Below are positions 37,431 through 55,706 of a DNA stretch of 64,000 nt, in pieces. Source of the stretch: Rotaria macrura (lineage: Eukaryota; Rotifera; Eurotatoria; Philodinida; Philodinidae). The notes below the pieces were generated by a model, which was not told where the DNA came from, made no database searches, and saw nothing but the letters and a program-made list of their open reading frames with translations. Position 1 is the stretch's first letter. Every line of letters starts with the position of its first letter. The position numbers and the translations under genes are program-made. The stretch covers positions 30,337 to 94,336 of the forward strand of contig OENT01000596.1 in NCBI GenBank assembly GCA_900239685.1. The letters run 5' to 3'.

Positions 37431-38646
37431 TCAATCAATTGACCATTCCTTTCTTTCTTCTTCTTCAATAATTTGCCAATTAGGTGAAGGCATTCCAACA
37501 ATCATATGATTAAAATCTCTTACATCATTCCAATAATCTTTTGTCCATGCAAGACCACTTTCTTTAATATGTTCATCTTTTAAATTATATTTAACATTAT
37601 ATGGTGCAAATCTTAAATCATGACAATCTTCAATAATTGGCTGAGCTGTTATATGCACATAAAAATCACATTCCGTACTTGTATGTACACGTAATTGTTG
37701 ACATGCTAATGCAAATTCACATTGTTGACATTGATCAATAAGTATTGAACGTGAACAAGGACCAACAACAAGTATGCATGTATGAAGATTTTTTATTTGT
37801 AATGATGATGGAATACCTTTAAGAAATAATTCGCATTGTTTTAAATTTTCAATTGCAATATCTTTTCCATTGAGTTCTGTTGATTCAAAACGTATTAATT
37901 CATTGGTTTTATTGGATATAACAATTGTATTCGATGAAACAATTACATTTGTTGATGGTGATATAGAATTTGATTCTTGTTGTTGTTGTTGTTTAGGTGT
38001 TTCTTCTTGAGCCTTAGTAAAATCAATACGATGAGTTGATGAAAGTGCGTTATATTGTAATGAATGTAATTGCGCACGAAGTTTCATAATATCGCCTAAT
38101 GAAATTTATATATGACATTAATTATGTTTAGAAAAATATAGAAATTTAGTTTACTTAACAGTGGAGTAGAACTCTCTCTCTCTATCATCTGTCTAGTTCG
38201 TTATACATTTTTATCATAAGTTTATACAGAAACCTTGCTACTATCAATCATAGGAGACTTTCAAGGAAATTCGATTTTATTTTTCACATGTGAAGATTTC
38301 TACACTACTAAATTGAAAGATAATTACTTTGTGCATTGGCAATATCACGTGAACGTAAAATGTCGACATGTTCTGTAATAAATTTTTCCGTTTTTTGTAA
38401 ACGATCAGCTATATCTTGCATGAATTTTTCATCATGAGTAATTGATAATTGACTAAATAAATCTTCAATTTGACTTTTCATTAATGGATATTCTTGTTCG
38501 AAATATTTTCGTCCAGCATTTGTTGATGTAACTAGTTTTCTTTCGTCTTGTTTACTTTGAAGATCTAATTTACGTTCATCGTCACGACGTGACATTTGAG
38601 CTAATTTACGTTGTCGACGTTCATCAAGATCATCAGAAGAATCCAT
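37431..38646 (-). CDS. TBCC: Tubulin-folding cofactor C (TBCC)
   Basis: Acts with cofactors D and E to release folded beta-tubulin as a tubulin GTPase activator. Two exons, 38646-38328 and 38095-37431, give 327 residues; the 232-bp GT-AG intron splits a serine codon. Residues about 1-110 (MDSSDDLDERRQRKLAQMSR onward) are charged and helical, matching the N-terminal spectrin-like domain. A Q- and S/T-rich linker follows, then the C-CAP/TBCC beta-helix: ENLKQCELFLKG, LHTCILVVGPCSRSILIDQC, CEFALACQQLRVHTSTECDFYVH and the closing GLAWTKDYWNDVRDFN. The catalytic arginine is probably in CQQLRVHTS, since the QxRxH pattern is typical. Length matches the human protein (about 346). Downstream lies GMP synthase on the same strand. 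Confidence 0.93.
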
Positions 38647-40830
38647 ATTACTTTGTTTTTGTTATATTGTATTGAAACTAGCTAAACGATACAAAAAGAC
38701 AAATATAAGCAAGATAATGCACGCGTAGGATATTAACGTCGATTGAAATATGCTACAAAATATATTATTGATGAAGCGATTAAAGTACAAATCAAAGATT
38801 AGTCACAAATATTTTTCTCAAATAGACAAGATAAATATATTCTCATTTTTGATGTTTCGAAAAATAAATATATATTTATTTTCTCTCATATATGCGTACA
38901 CATTTATGATTGGATAAGAAAACTAACCAATAGATGTCATAGATGAATCTTGAACAATTGTAGTGAACTCTCTCTTCTCGAAAAAAAAGACAATATTTCT
39001 TGTCGTTGAATTATGTTCAAGGGTAAACGTTGTATTGTTTGTTGGTCTGTCCTTAGCAGATTTTAGGTCATTATTTTTAGGAAATTTTCTATTTGAATAG
39101 ACAAACATTTGAACAACGGCAGAATATGTTGTAATCGATACGTTTTTTTTTCTGTATTCCGATGACAGCAGTTCAACTGATTGGCGTATTATTCTACTCG
39201 AGTTTAAGATTATATAAGTATGTATAAAAGAAATGTATATTTACATATCAAAAGAATATTCTGTGGTAAATAAAATAGACACCCATGAGGTGAATTCTAG
39301 ACCCGAAATAGTTCGATCGTTGTTCTACAGGCTATTTGATTCAATAGTCAATATTTTCTTAGAGGGTTCACTAAAAATCCTTGTATGATTAAATTATACA
39401 TGCGTATATAATCATTTACCTGCTATTTTTACTTTCAAATAGATTTCATGAATGTAATTGACATTGTTCTTTCGTTAGTGGGGCACTGTCGTCTCTCATT
39501 GAGACAAACGATTAGATCCGAAGAAAAAAAATCAATCGAACATGTTCCTAATCACATTTTTCATATCTATATCCGAAAAGAAAAGAAGTAGAGCAATTTA
39601 TAAGCATAGGATTTTACTTAAATTATTCTATTTAGAACACAGAGAAGTTTTATATCAAAAAAAGCTTCATATTTAATAATGATTCACTCCTTACAAATGA
39701 TAGATACCCGTGATAAACGAGATCTTATCTTTTTTGTAACACTATAATGAGCTCATACATATAGAATTGAAACCTGCAGTATCACTTATCATTTGTACTC
39801 GTATTCCATTTGTAGAGAACCAAACACCAGTTGGTAAGAATTTGTAAGCCTAAACGAATCATGAACAGTTTATTCATACATATTTATGTGTAACACAAGT
39901 TTGATTAATTCGAAAGTGAGAAGCGAATATTTACTGGATTAAGAAATGTTATTTTCAATTGATACCGTTAAGAGGAAGCATTTAAATCGAAGGGCAGTCG
40001 ATTTTTCAATATGATAATTAACAGTGTCTAGAGCAAAGCTAGAGTAATTCAGCCTAATGGCATAAATAATAGTAGCTTATATGTAGTTCATCGAGCCATG
40101 ATTAGATATTAGATCAGTTTGATTTTTCGTTTCGTTGAACTTTTTCTGAAGCAAAAAATTAACATAGTTAGATAATTATTGACATGAAGAATTTATCAAA
40201 ATTTAAATAGAACGAATGTTTCTTTCATTTGCCATTTTTCAATTTTGTTATATAAAATTCAATGTAAAAGAAAATAAAAGAAAACAAGATGTAATAAATT
40301 ATTTATTTACAAGGAATTTTATACAAGGAATTTAAAAGTGACATTGCGCCAACATCGAAATGTTGTAATTCTGTGTGACACTCAATATAACATTACTATA
40401 GAGCAATCGGTATTCAATATTGAATATGAATTCTTCGAGACTGCTTTCTTTTTAGTGTGACACATACGTCTGTATGAGATTCGACAGGCAATGGTTTCTT
40501 CGCCAGAATAAAGAGCGTTAGTATCATTATCATAACAAGATTGTGTACTATGCGAGGAACCGAAAGTGTAGAACAGCTGCATTTTCAACTTTTTTTTTTA
40601 TCAATAATCATAGGAAGTAAGAATCTGTGAAAAAAATACATTTGTTTAAACTCAAACGTATGATAAGTCCAATGTCTTCAGTCAAACTCTTTTGATAGAT
40701 AAAATTTGGAAGAATATTGAATTGATTCGAAAATGTAACATCTTGTTTGGAATATGTTCAATTTGAGAAAAATAAAATTGAATCGTTTCAGATTGTGCTA
40801 AAGAAAATTTAATTTGAGAATTCTATTACT
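38647..40830. other. Divergent intergenic region
   Basis: 2.2 kb between cofactor C (-) and RRN3 (+). AT-rich with no recognisable gene; a 68-codon minus-strand open frame at 40382-40588 has no conserved features. Promoters of both flanking genes should lie here, and RRN3 may have an unseen upstream exon. Confidence 0.5.
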
Positions 40831-43800
40831 ATGCTGCATACTATTACAATCGATCATGTTAAAGAAGCACTCGATCAATTTAATCGAGTATGTTTGTTTT
40901 TGTTTTTGAGAAATTTCAAATCATCGTATATAATTATTAATTTTGTTTTCTTTTTGAAGGGTCAAAAGTATTTGTATAATACTTTAACAACAAATATTAA
41001 AGAGAATCAAACAAATGTATGTAATCGTATGATTTTGCATCGATTTTTTAATAATTATTCTATGATTTCAGGAGCATTGGCTAGTTCAAATACTAAATGA
41101 TTTGCGTGACAATGTTGATTTATTTGAAAATATGAATGAACAATTTCTTGATTTTCTTCAGGTTGTTTTCAATCGATTGATGATTTCAATTTCTTGATAA
41201 GAAAAGAGAAATTTCGTTATGATTTTCTTGCATTTTAGCTACAAATTAATTGGACCAAACAAGCCAAAGTTGTACTTGACACTTTTGGAACTTTTCAAAT
41301 TACACTTATTTCATCCAATACAAAACATGCACAACGTTATCTTAGTTTTATTTTCACACTTTTTGCTATACCGGGTATATATCGATTTTGTATTGAAATT
41401 TCGTTTTTTCTTTGTTCTACTATCATCTGTCATTATTTTTAGAAACTTCAACAAATTTTCTTCCAATACATGATTTTGCTCATGAAACATTACAACAACT
41501 CGTTCTTATTGTACCATTGTAAGATATAGATAATATGATATTTGTGCATAAGTTTTAATTACCTTTGTCAGGTGTAGCCGGTCGTTGTAGTTATATATCT
41601 GATATGAATTATTCATGAAGAATATTTCAGATCGAGAATTGTTTACAATAGTTATGACTTGAGAAGCACAGTACACGATTTGCAAAAGATTTCGTGATTT
41701 CTGAAACAATTAACTAATCGAAATTTGAAAATCCAAGAAAGTGAAAATGCTAGCCTATATATAAATAAATGCAGATAATATTAAAAGCATTCGTATTCAA
41801 TATATGAACTATGCAAAGGTTCGTCATCCTACTATTCATGCATCTAGAATAGACTTTCTTATAGCCGAGATTAATTAATGAACAAAGTTTCAGTTAAAAA
41901 ATGCGGAAAATTAACATTATGAAAATTTCTGAACGTCTTTTTCTACCAAAGCTGATATGGTTTTAGAGATTTCATTCAAACATAATAAAGCACCTTTTAT
42001 CAATACTTATTGAAATTGACTGAAATCCTTTAAACAAATTGGACTGTTCACCAATAAACTAATTAAGACTCTTGTAGAACAGATGTCCCAGTGAAAAATC
42101 TTCGGATTCAATGAGATTATCATCGGATTTTTGTGCAACAAAATCAAAATTATAATCGATTGAAATTTTCCAAATCCAAGCTAATTTGATTTTCAATCAA
42201 AAATAATCTCTTAAATCAAGTATAATTTTGATTTAAATCAAATTTGACTTGATTTNAAATCAAGTCAAATTTGATTTAAATCAAAATTATACTTGATTTA
42301 AGAGATTATTTTTGATTGAAAATCAAATTAGCTTGGATTTGGAAAATTTCAATCGATTATAATTTTGATTTTGTTGCACAAAAATCCGATGATAATCTCA
42401 TAGAATCTCATATAATCTGACAATTTTTCACTGGGGTGTTTTTAGCAGTAGATCCAATTTCAACGATAATACCAAATAGGATATAAGTTCTTGAAGAAGG
42501 TTTGTTCTGTAATTCTGACGTTATCTAAAGATGCCGATTATTTTAGGGTGAACTAAAAATTCATTAAAGTCTGAATGAAGTACGTGGAAAGGTTTTCTCC
42601 GTATCAATTTGTTTTTAAGCTTAAAACTTATCTATGATTCTGTTCCACAATTTAATTTTGTTCATTGTGAGTAACTCGCATGAATTCAAACAATAACTAT
42701 CCAATACTTCAATAGTTTGATGTTAGATTGTGAGTTAAATGATAATCATATTCATTATCAATGCCTGAGATGAATTTCTAGTTGTTTAACTTGAACAATT
42801 ATTTATTGAATACTCTGATTTGAGTTGTTTCTCAGTTCGAATTTGTATATACGTACTGATTTTAGAGCATTGAGTTTATCGCTCAATGTAATTAGATTTT
42901 TCTCAAATTCTCATGGGAAGGAACTTATACAATCTCCGATGCAGGTTTTCATCTGAATTGACGGAAAAGGCAGTAAAGAAAAATGTCGAATATAAAACCA
43001 CAAAAAGGAAAATGTAGAATAACAACCAAATGTCGAAAAAAAACTCTTTATGATAGGAAGGCGCTGAAAATTATTGAAAATTTAGAATCCAAAAGATAGC
43101 GTGCCGTGCGAAAGTCATTGCCGAAATCTATAAGCATGGTTCTTTACTCAGAAGCATATTAGAGAGTCAATTCTTTTATCTTCAAACAAGTGAATAATTA
43201 AACTACAAATTTTTGTAGCAGATTAATTTTTCCAGCAAGAATTTAAGAAGAAGCAAAAGTGAAAAAGAAAACGTCTCTGAAAAAAGTGCTTGCAACTGGA
43301 CGATTGAGGAACATTAGTGTCTAATTCGATTAACATTTTTTTATATTAGAAGAGAAATGGAACAAACACCTTTAAACATGATTTTTGTAGTATAAAGACT
43401 GCTCTTTCCAATAGGAGTATTGGAAGTCATATGTGCTCTTAGTTTTTATATCGAAATACTGCTTTTCCTGAACGAGACTAAATAATTTGGTTATTATCAG
43501 TACCTGATCGTTTTGCAACGGTAAAAAGTATTTTTTTTTCGATTAATTGTTTTCTTCTAATTATTTTACACTCTGACCTATTTTGGACAAAAAACAGAAA
43601 AGAATTGAGTTCATGCATGGTCTCTGGAGATAGTGACTGATGTTCATGAAGAATACTCTTTTTGTAGAAAAATTTAATTTTTCGAACCTTTTTGATTAAA
43701 GAGTTCAGAACGAATCTAAAAACTTTTATCAAAGCTGATATGAACGAGCTTTTGAAGCGCTACAGTTTGGTGTATTTTTCGTTAAAATTTGATCCATGCA

Positions 43801-46800
43801 GCCAAAAATAATTGAGAAATACAGACTTTTCAAGTTACAGCAAAGTTGCAAGAAGATTTTCTTCTTCTCAGATTCGTTCTGAAAAAACATATCTGCTACA
43901 AAATTTGTTGTTTAGACATTGATCTGTTGGACAATAAAAGCATTGACCATGCTTCTGAGTGAAGAGCCATGCTTAAAGATTTCGGCAATTACTTTTACAC
44001 GGCACGTTATCTGTTGAAAACGAAATTTTAGTTTCCAAACTAGTGTTGGCTGTTACGAGAAAAGTTAGATTTCTCTTGCTTATCGTTTACAGTGTTTAGT
44101 ATTTCACTGCTAATACGTAAACTACATGTATTGCAGTATAGTAAAAATACCAAACAAGAAATCTGAAACGATTAAAGCACAATTGATTAAAGATGAAAGA
44201 AGCTATTGAATGGTTTTGCATTACTACTTGAGTCACACAGAAATACATGAAATAACACTTATGAACTTCGATTTTTCACATTTTCTTTTATCATATGGTT
44301 TAATGAAAATTTTCTAATAGTCATAGTTATCTAAAAATTTTGATTTTCGACGATTTCCTTGTTCTATTTTTTTCATTCGACGTTTAGAATCTCTGTCTTT
44401 TCTTCTTCTTCGGCGTTTTCCTACTTTTGTTTCGATATTTTCCATTTCTGCCTTTTCCATCAAACTACATTTGTAGCCACATCGCTAAAAGTTACTATCT
44501 CAACAAAACAAGATCTGAGCTGAGTTTCGACCATTCTGATTCAATATTCAATTTGTGGACTCGTACTTCATTCTTATCTATACTTGAACTATGCTACAAA
44601 ATACGATAACTTTATTAGCATCGTTTAACTAATCGTAGATCGAATTCTTATATTTTAAATCAGAATATATATATATTCGATCTATTTAGATCATCAACAC
44701 TTCTGTGTCCTACAGCTGAGCAAAATTTTCCATTTATGACAAAAGATGTGAATATTCAAGCAATATATATTAAAAATTTACTTCGATCATTATCCTATTT
44801 ATCAATTCAAAGAACACGTTTTTTTGAAATAATTATTTCAAAATTAGTTCGCATAGATGTATGTATTTATTTATTGTATATTTTTTGTTTTGTTTTTGAT
44901 TGGATCAAACATTTTTTAAGGTTCATGCATCACGACAAGATATATTACATGCGGAAAAAATTACTATTGAAAATGAACTTGTCTTTTCACTTGAACAACT
45001 TAATACTAATGATGATAATGAAATGAAACATGATCAAGCTGATAAACTTGATTGTCTTATGTTTGTTTTATTTGAATATATAACAAGTGTAGCAATTGAA
45101 AATGGTATTGAGAAATAGATTTCTTCGAACAATTAATTATTATTATTTCATATTTTAGGCATTGTCAATTATCAACAAACAAAATTATTATTTAAAGATT
45201 TATTAAATGTTTTTAATAAAATTCTCTTACCAACACATGATTCATCTCATGTACAATATCTTCTATTTCATATTTGTAGTTTTCATACGGTACGTTAACT
45301 TAACTACTATTGACTATTTGGTTTACAGTACAGATAATTAAATAGGAAAATTTTTATGAGATTAAAATACAACATAGTTGTTATTTATCGTCAGGAACTA
45401 GCAAAACAGAGCAGTTTTCGAATTTATAATCGATTGTCTTGTGAGGAAAACTTCTGGTCTTATGTTGGTTCGTCTCTCTCAACACTTCAACACTACTTTT
45501 GAGATCATAGTTCACAAAACTATCGACGAATGAAACGTCAAAAACAATGTAGTTCAATGATTTTTTAGAAGCTTAAATTTTCTCGCTTCAGTAGTCCACT
45601 TTCATTGAAGATCAACTGATTTGGTTAAAATTTCTAGACAATGTGTTTATGAGTCTTGAAAGCTGATAGAGAAACATTTCTGTTGAATATATTGATTTCT
45701 TCGAGATTTCTCTTTGTATTAAATGTCTAAACAAAGATTCTCGAATAGCCTGAAAGTTTATTATTAGGTATTTTCAAAAAATACAGATATCAAACTCTAT
45801 TTAATTATCAAAACACAATGCCAACAGGCTTACTCCGATCGTCTGAAACGATACAGCAAACTGCTTGAAGCAGCAAAGAAATGAGAAGATTAGTGGTCTA
45901 GACGATGAAGAATAGGACAATGATTGTTCACAGTTTTTCTCCAGTTCTGATTATCGAGACTTATCTTCTCGGAGCATAAACGGCGCCGTTGCTTTGGGGG
46001 AATACATATTCCAAACAAATAACCATCTATTTATATCTGGTTCTTTACCGTTTGCGAGTATATTATATATCTTTCGTTAGATATGCTTTCGAATACAATT
46101 GAATTTGTCCATTGATCTGAGTGCACAATTTTTTAAATAAGAAGCCGTTGACAAAGAAATTGACTAAGTTGTTTTTCAATCAATGCCTACCAGTAATTTC
46201 CTGTACAACAACAGTCAACTCAAATCTAGCTCTTGAAATTTTTGATTGAATACCAAGCATAGCATTGTATTAATTCTATCATTCATAGTAATCATCTATC
46301 GAGAGAGAGAAACAACAAATCATGATTACTAGAAAAAATTGAGAATCTCCTCGATTTAAATGCTTGTGCAGCATGTCAAATATACAGTATTCATAATCAT
46401 TATATCATTCTTCTGTTGAATAGATCTCAATAGGAGATTTTTGATTAATGTGTGCGATAGTTCTAGGCGGTCAATAGTCACAGGAAAAAAACACAATCAG
46501 AATACAAACTAGAATGACATGAGCTTTGATCGCAAAATATCCATTCCAATTAGTAACGATAGATTATAGTATGAAGATTTTGCAAATCATGGATGTTAGA
46601 AAGTTTTCAGTGGTAATTTTGAAACATGTAGATGACATGTGAAGCAACCGAATAATCATCGAACAATCATCATAATCACGACGTGTCTAATAACTAGAAT
46701 TTTACGGATTTCAACAAAAGAACGTAAGCAAAATTTTCGCAAAAGTTATATTTTACTACTCGTTTGAATAGTGTTCTTTCACAAATGCAAAATTTGTATA

Positions 46801-49535
46801 ATTACTATGACGAAGGAGTCCCTTTCGGAGATACCTTCGTTGTATTCCGATGATGCTTTCACCGATAGGAACAGCAGAGTATTCTAACCAAAACTTTCGA
46901 TAAGATTTAGATTTCTATTCGATTCGGACATAATTAGCTTGGTTCTTGATCACGTTTATGTCATCCAAATAAGCGCCAATCCTTAGATAGCGAAATATCA
47001 AACAGTAATAATAATAGAATAAAGATCATTCTATAAACAAAATTAGAATTCAACTAATAATTAACTCAAACAATAAACGCTCTGAATTATCAGCCAACTG
47101 CTTCATAAACAGAAAGAGAAAAATTTTATTCTTATTACTATCTAATAATGATAAATAGTTGAACTCGATTTGATATCATTGATGAAATAAAGAAACTCTG
47201 TTAAGTTTGGCCTTGTCGAATTCATATAGAACTAGTTTGCCCCTGAAAATTAAAGTGTATAACCTAAACGTGTATACACGCCAGAACATTGGTGGGATTC
47301 TTGGCTATTAAAACAAATGAGTTTTTATTCAAGTTAATTTCAAAAGAATAATTTGTACCAATATAGTTCAATGGATGTAAGTTTTTCGTTTGATGAAAGA
47401 ATATCACTGTATGAAATAAATATAGTTTCTGTTCACACTAAAATTGATATGATTGACTGACTTTAACTCTAACCCCCCCCCCCCCCCCATATATATATAT
47501 ATCACAAGAACTCCCTATAGTAGAAGGCCCCTCTGGAGAAAATTTTCGTCCGACGTAATAGAAGACCTCCTTTAATTAATTAATTTTTTGCTAATTAAGG
47601 ATTTTAATTAGTGTTTTTCCATCAAAATATGCTTGATTCTTAGAGTTTTCAGTTGGGAATGTTAAGAGGATGTGTTCATAATGATGTTGACACCCTTAAA
47701 ACCCTGAAAATCGCCTTAGTTTTCTGGAAAACCTTTTTAATTGGTTCTTAATAGAACACCCCGTTGGAAAATTTTTACGCTGGAACATAATAGAATTCAA
47801 ATTCGTGATTGGTTGTTATGAAAAGTCGAATTTCGATTCTAATCGAGTAGCTTCTTATAAATAGAAGGAACCGATTATCGTCTTAAGTTCTTATTCCGAC
47901 AAGGAACTATACACAAACCGAGTCGCTAGAGTTGAATGAATTCGATTTAATATATGATTTTCCTTTTGATGTTTCGGTTTCATGTTACCTGACGATTTCA
48001 AACTTTCCCAAGAACAAAATTGCACTAGCATTCGTAGGTTAAAAATTCAATGAGTCTGAATAGACCAGAATCTGTCCATGTTTCGAGTATATATTTCTCT
48101 GTTGTTCGTTTCATTACCGAGATTTCCATTCTCTTCAGAACGATTGATTTTTATTTTACTTCACTAGATTTTCAGTATCCCCGATCTTTATCAGAGTATT
48201 CAAAGTTGATAATTTGCATTAGTTTCAATTGAAATGAAAATTCCTTTTAGAATTGAGATGATCGAAATATATTCTATGACGATCATGTGATCTTCAAAAC
48301 TGATTCTTAACAATGATGCTGGATTATTCATATAAAAGAAAAACTATTTTTCAGTTCTCATCATTTGTTCATTCTACATTGAAATATTCATAATACACTA
48401 AACAATAGCTATATTTCTTTATTTTGAATTTGAAATTAGGATTTTAGCGATGAATTCATGAATAATTGTTGGCGAACATTTATATCACCATCGGTTTCTA
48501 TGACATTTCGACAAGCTGCTATCTCCTACTTATGCAGTTTAATTGCACGTGCTAAATATATACCAACTAGGTAGAAATTAATTTTTCCATTCGATATTTT
48601 CATTTGATGAATTTCCGATCTAGGTCTGTATTAACTATAACGCAATTAATGGTAGATTGGCTACATGTATATGTTAGTACAACGGAAAAAAATAGTGGTA
48701 ATGCAAATCCAAATCGTCATTTACCATTCTATGCACTATGTCAAGCAGTTCTCTATATATTTATCTATCGACATCATGAAATAGCACGATTGCCGGATGG
48801 TGAGAAATCAAACGAAATATTATGTCGACGTTTCTTCTTTGGTGTTTTTCTTTCGATTTTTTTCTAATTCTATAGGTATTGACATAGTCTCACAATGGCG
48901 GCTCAATCATATAATTGCGTCAGAATTGAATCCACTTAAATATTGTCTATCAGCAATTACTCTTCGATTTGCTCAATTAGCAAGGTAATAAGATTCATTG
49001 ATGAAGGTGTGTTTTGACTTTATTATTCTTTTCATCATAGAAATTATCAAATTGTTTTTTGTTATTCAATTATCGAAACAAATAATCGTTATTCATTACC
49101 AGAATCATTTACAACCAATGGCTATTTTAACGATAATTCAGCGATCATACCATCAAACATTCTCTATTCTTACTTTCCATTTGATCCATACGTATTGAAG
49201 CGTTCATCGATATTTATTCGACCTATTTATAATGATTATCGAGATGAAAATGATGATATAACTAGTGCAAAAGACTCAGAAGATAATCATGTAAGTTAAG
49301 ATTTCTTCATAAAAGAAGCTTTCATTTTCTTTGAAATATCGTTTCTACTCTTCTTTTCTAGGGACAAGATATTGATGATGGCGATGATGTATTGACATCG
49401 ATGATGATGAGTACAACACCAGGTAGTTTTGATCCAATCGATTCTATGTCATCATTATCAACATCATTTAAAAATTCTCGTAATCCTCCGTCAATATTAC
49501 CATTCGGTCGTTCGCCTGGCTTTCGAAATGTATGA
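40831..49535 (+). CDS. RRN3: RNA polymerase I initiation factor RRN3 (TIF-IA)
   Basis: Bridges RNA polymerase I to the rDNA promoter factors in the nucleolus. I place 13 exons: 40831-40887, 40960-41016, 41072-41161, 41239-41374, 41443-41518, 44690-44858, 44921-45104, 45159-45289, 48440-48570, 48624-48799, 48876-48984, 49041-49290 and 49362-49535. They total 1740 bp, 579 residues (human 651), and every junction is GT-AG and in frame. Landmarks along the HEAT-like fold are NFPFMTKDVNIQAIYIKNLLR, LVRIDVHASRQDI, ILLPTHDSSHVQYLLFHICSF, TFRQAAISYLCSLIARAKYIP, LPFYALCQAVLYIFIYRH, ELNPLKYCL, NYQIVFCYSIIE and YFPFDPYVLKRSSIFIRPIY. The acidic/serine tail ends in PPSILPFGRSPGF. The N-terminus is shorter than in human, so a further 5' exon is possible. 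Introns 5 and 8 exceed 3 kb. Confidence 0.93.
42087..42435. repeat. Foldback (MITE-like) element, copy 2, near-perfect palindrome
   Basis: A 349-bp element with termini CCCAGTGAAAAAT and its complement. The inner arms, from about 42108 to 42255 on the left, mirror the right arm nearly base for base, with the axis at an unresolved N (42256). Only the outer 25-30 bp of the arms differ. It shares termini and inner words (for example ATTATAATCGATTGAAAT) with the copy at 4762-5132. No coding capacity. A 2-bp flank match (GT) is the only candidate target duplication. Confidence 0.92.
43088..44018. mobile_element. Inverted-repeat element, non-autonomous transposon-like
   Basis: Imperfect inverted arms of roughly 175-180 bp: left arm about 43088-43262, right arm about 43838-44018, around a 575-bp interior. 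Matching blocks include GATAACGTGCCGTG-like ends (left GATAGCGTGCCGTG), ATTGCCGAAATCT(A/T)TAAGCATGG and AATTTTTGTAGCAGAT. The interior has no transposase; its 84-codon open frame at 43478-43732 has no motif. It is a diverged relic inside RRN3 intron 5. Superfamily unknown. Confidence 0.7.
47473..47502 (+). repeat. Poly-C tract followed by (AT)n
   Basis: Sixteen consecutive C followed by seven AT units. A C homopolymer of this length stands out strongly against the AT-rich background. Confidence 0.9.
47505..47810 (+). repeat. Degenerate dispersed repeat, copy A
   Basis: Contains an internal imperfect direct duplication: CCCCTCTGGAGAAAATTTTC...TAATAGAA near 47529-47562 and CCCCGTTGGAAAATTTTTAC...ATAATAGAA near 47758-47795. 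The segment with ACGTAATAGAAG, CCTTTAATTAATTAATT and CATCAAAATATGCTTGA resembles the reverse complement of 60410-60590. It is a diverged repeat of unknown class. Confidence 0.5.
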
Positions 49536-49755
49536 TGACAATCGTCATTTTGTTTTTGTTATATCTTATAAGTCATATCGTCTTTCATTTTAAATGAAAA
49601 GAAAGATCTTGTTTGTTTGTTTCTTTTTTGTTTCAATAAAAAGAAAAAAGAAAAAGAAAACGATCAATCAAATATTAATATAAAAAATCACAAAATAGAA
49701 TAATAAATTTCACACACACACACACGCACACATACAGAAAATAAAAATATTTTTT
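49536..49755. other. Convergent 3' spacer, RRN3 / sorting nexin
   Basis: 220 bp between the two stop codons. It holds an AATAAA at 49635-49640 for RRN3, A-rich runs, and a CACACACACACACACGCACA microsatellite near 49712-49731. Confidence 0.7.
49635..49640 (+). promoter_or_regulatory. Poly(A) signal of RRN3
   Basis: AATAAA 100 bp downstream of the RRN3 stop, in the correct orientation and the only canonical signal in this spacer. Confidence 0.55.
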
Positions 49756-55308
<5,553 letters not shown>

Positions 55309-55706
55309 CCTCTCACACAACGTAGTTTATAGATATTAAATCTTAGTCAACAAAAGTTTTCTTTTTAGGTGTAAAATGTAAAAAAAAAAGCCGAAAACAA
55401 AAGAAAATTATCTATACATAGACATCCAAGCAAGAAAAGATGCCTCGTTGAAGCAACGTTTTTTATTGGCCAGCTTCATAACCAACCTTTTTCATTGACA
55501 TTTGGAAAGAAGAAGGAATGATGATAAGAGTTTTGCATTTGTTTCGTTTGTTGAAAATTTCCATTGGATACTCTAATGTAAAGACTAGTTGGTACAGACA
55601 GATCTATTTAGACAAGAACAATTGAATTTTTAATTATTTTATTTATCATTTAAATTATACAACATATTTTGATTCTTTTGTGTTTCAAAACGATTACTAC
55701 AAAGTA
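55309..55706. promoter_or_regulatory. Head-to-head promoter region, sorting nexin / kinesin tail
   Basis: 398 bp between divergent start codons of the sorting nexin (-) and the kinesin-like gene (+). AT-rich; it must contain both promoters if both genes are expressed. No canonical element is certain. Confidence 0.5.

Larger units (their letters stand above)
41519..44689 (+). other. RRN3 intron 5, inflated by repeat elements
   Basis: A 3171-bp intron in a gene whose other introns (bar one) are 51-77 bp. It contains the foldback element 42087-42435 and the inverted-repeat element 43088-44018, so insertion explains at least 1.3 kb of its length. Confidence 0.85.
45290..48439 (+). other. RRN3 intron 8
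   Basis: A 3150-bp GT-AG intron. It contains the C16 plus (AT)7 tract and a degenerate repeat (about 47500-47810) also found near 60.5 kb. The rest is AT-rich and featureless. Confidence 0.8.

Noticed and set aside
40382-40588. 68-codon minus-strand open frame upstream of RRN3.
   Set aside because: Featureless and isolated; could be a small gene but nothing supports it.
49712-49731. CA microsatellite between RRN3 and the sorting nexin.
   Set aside because: Ordinary simple repeat in a 3' spacer; noted within the spacer entry but not of interest by itself.
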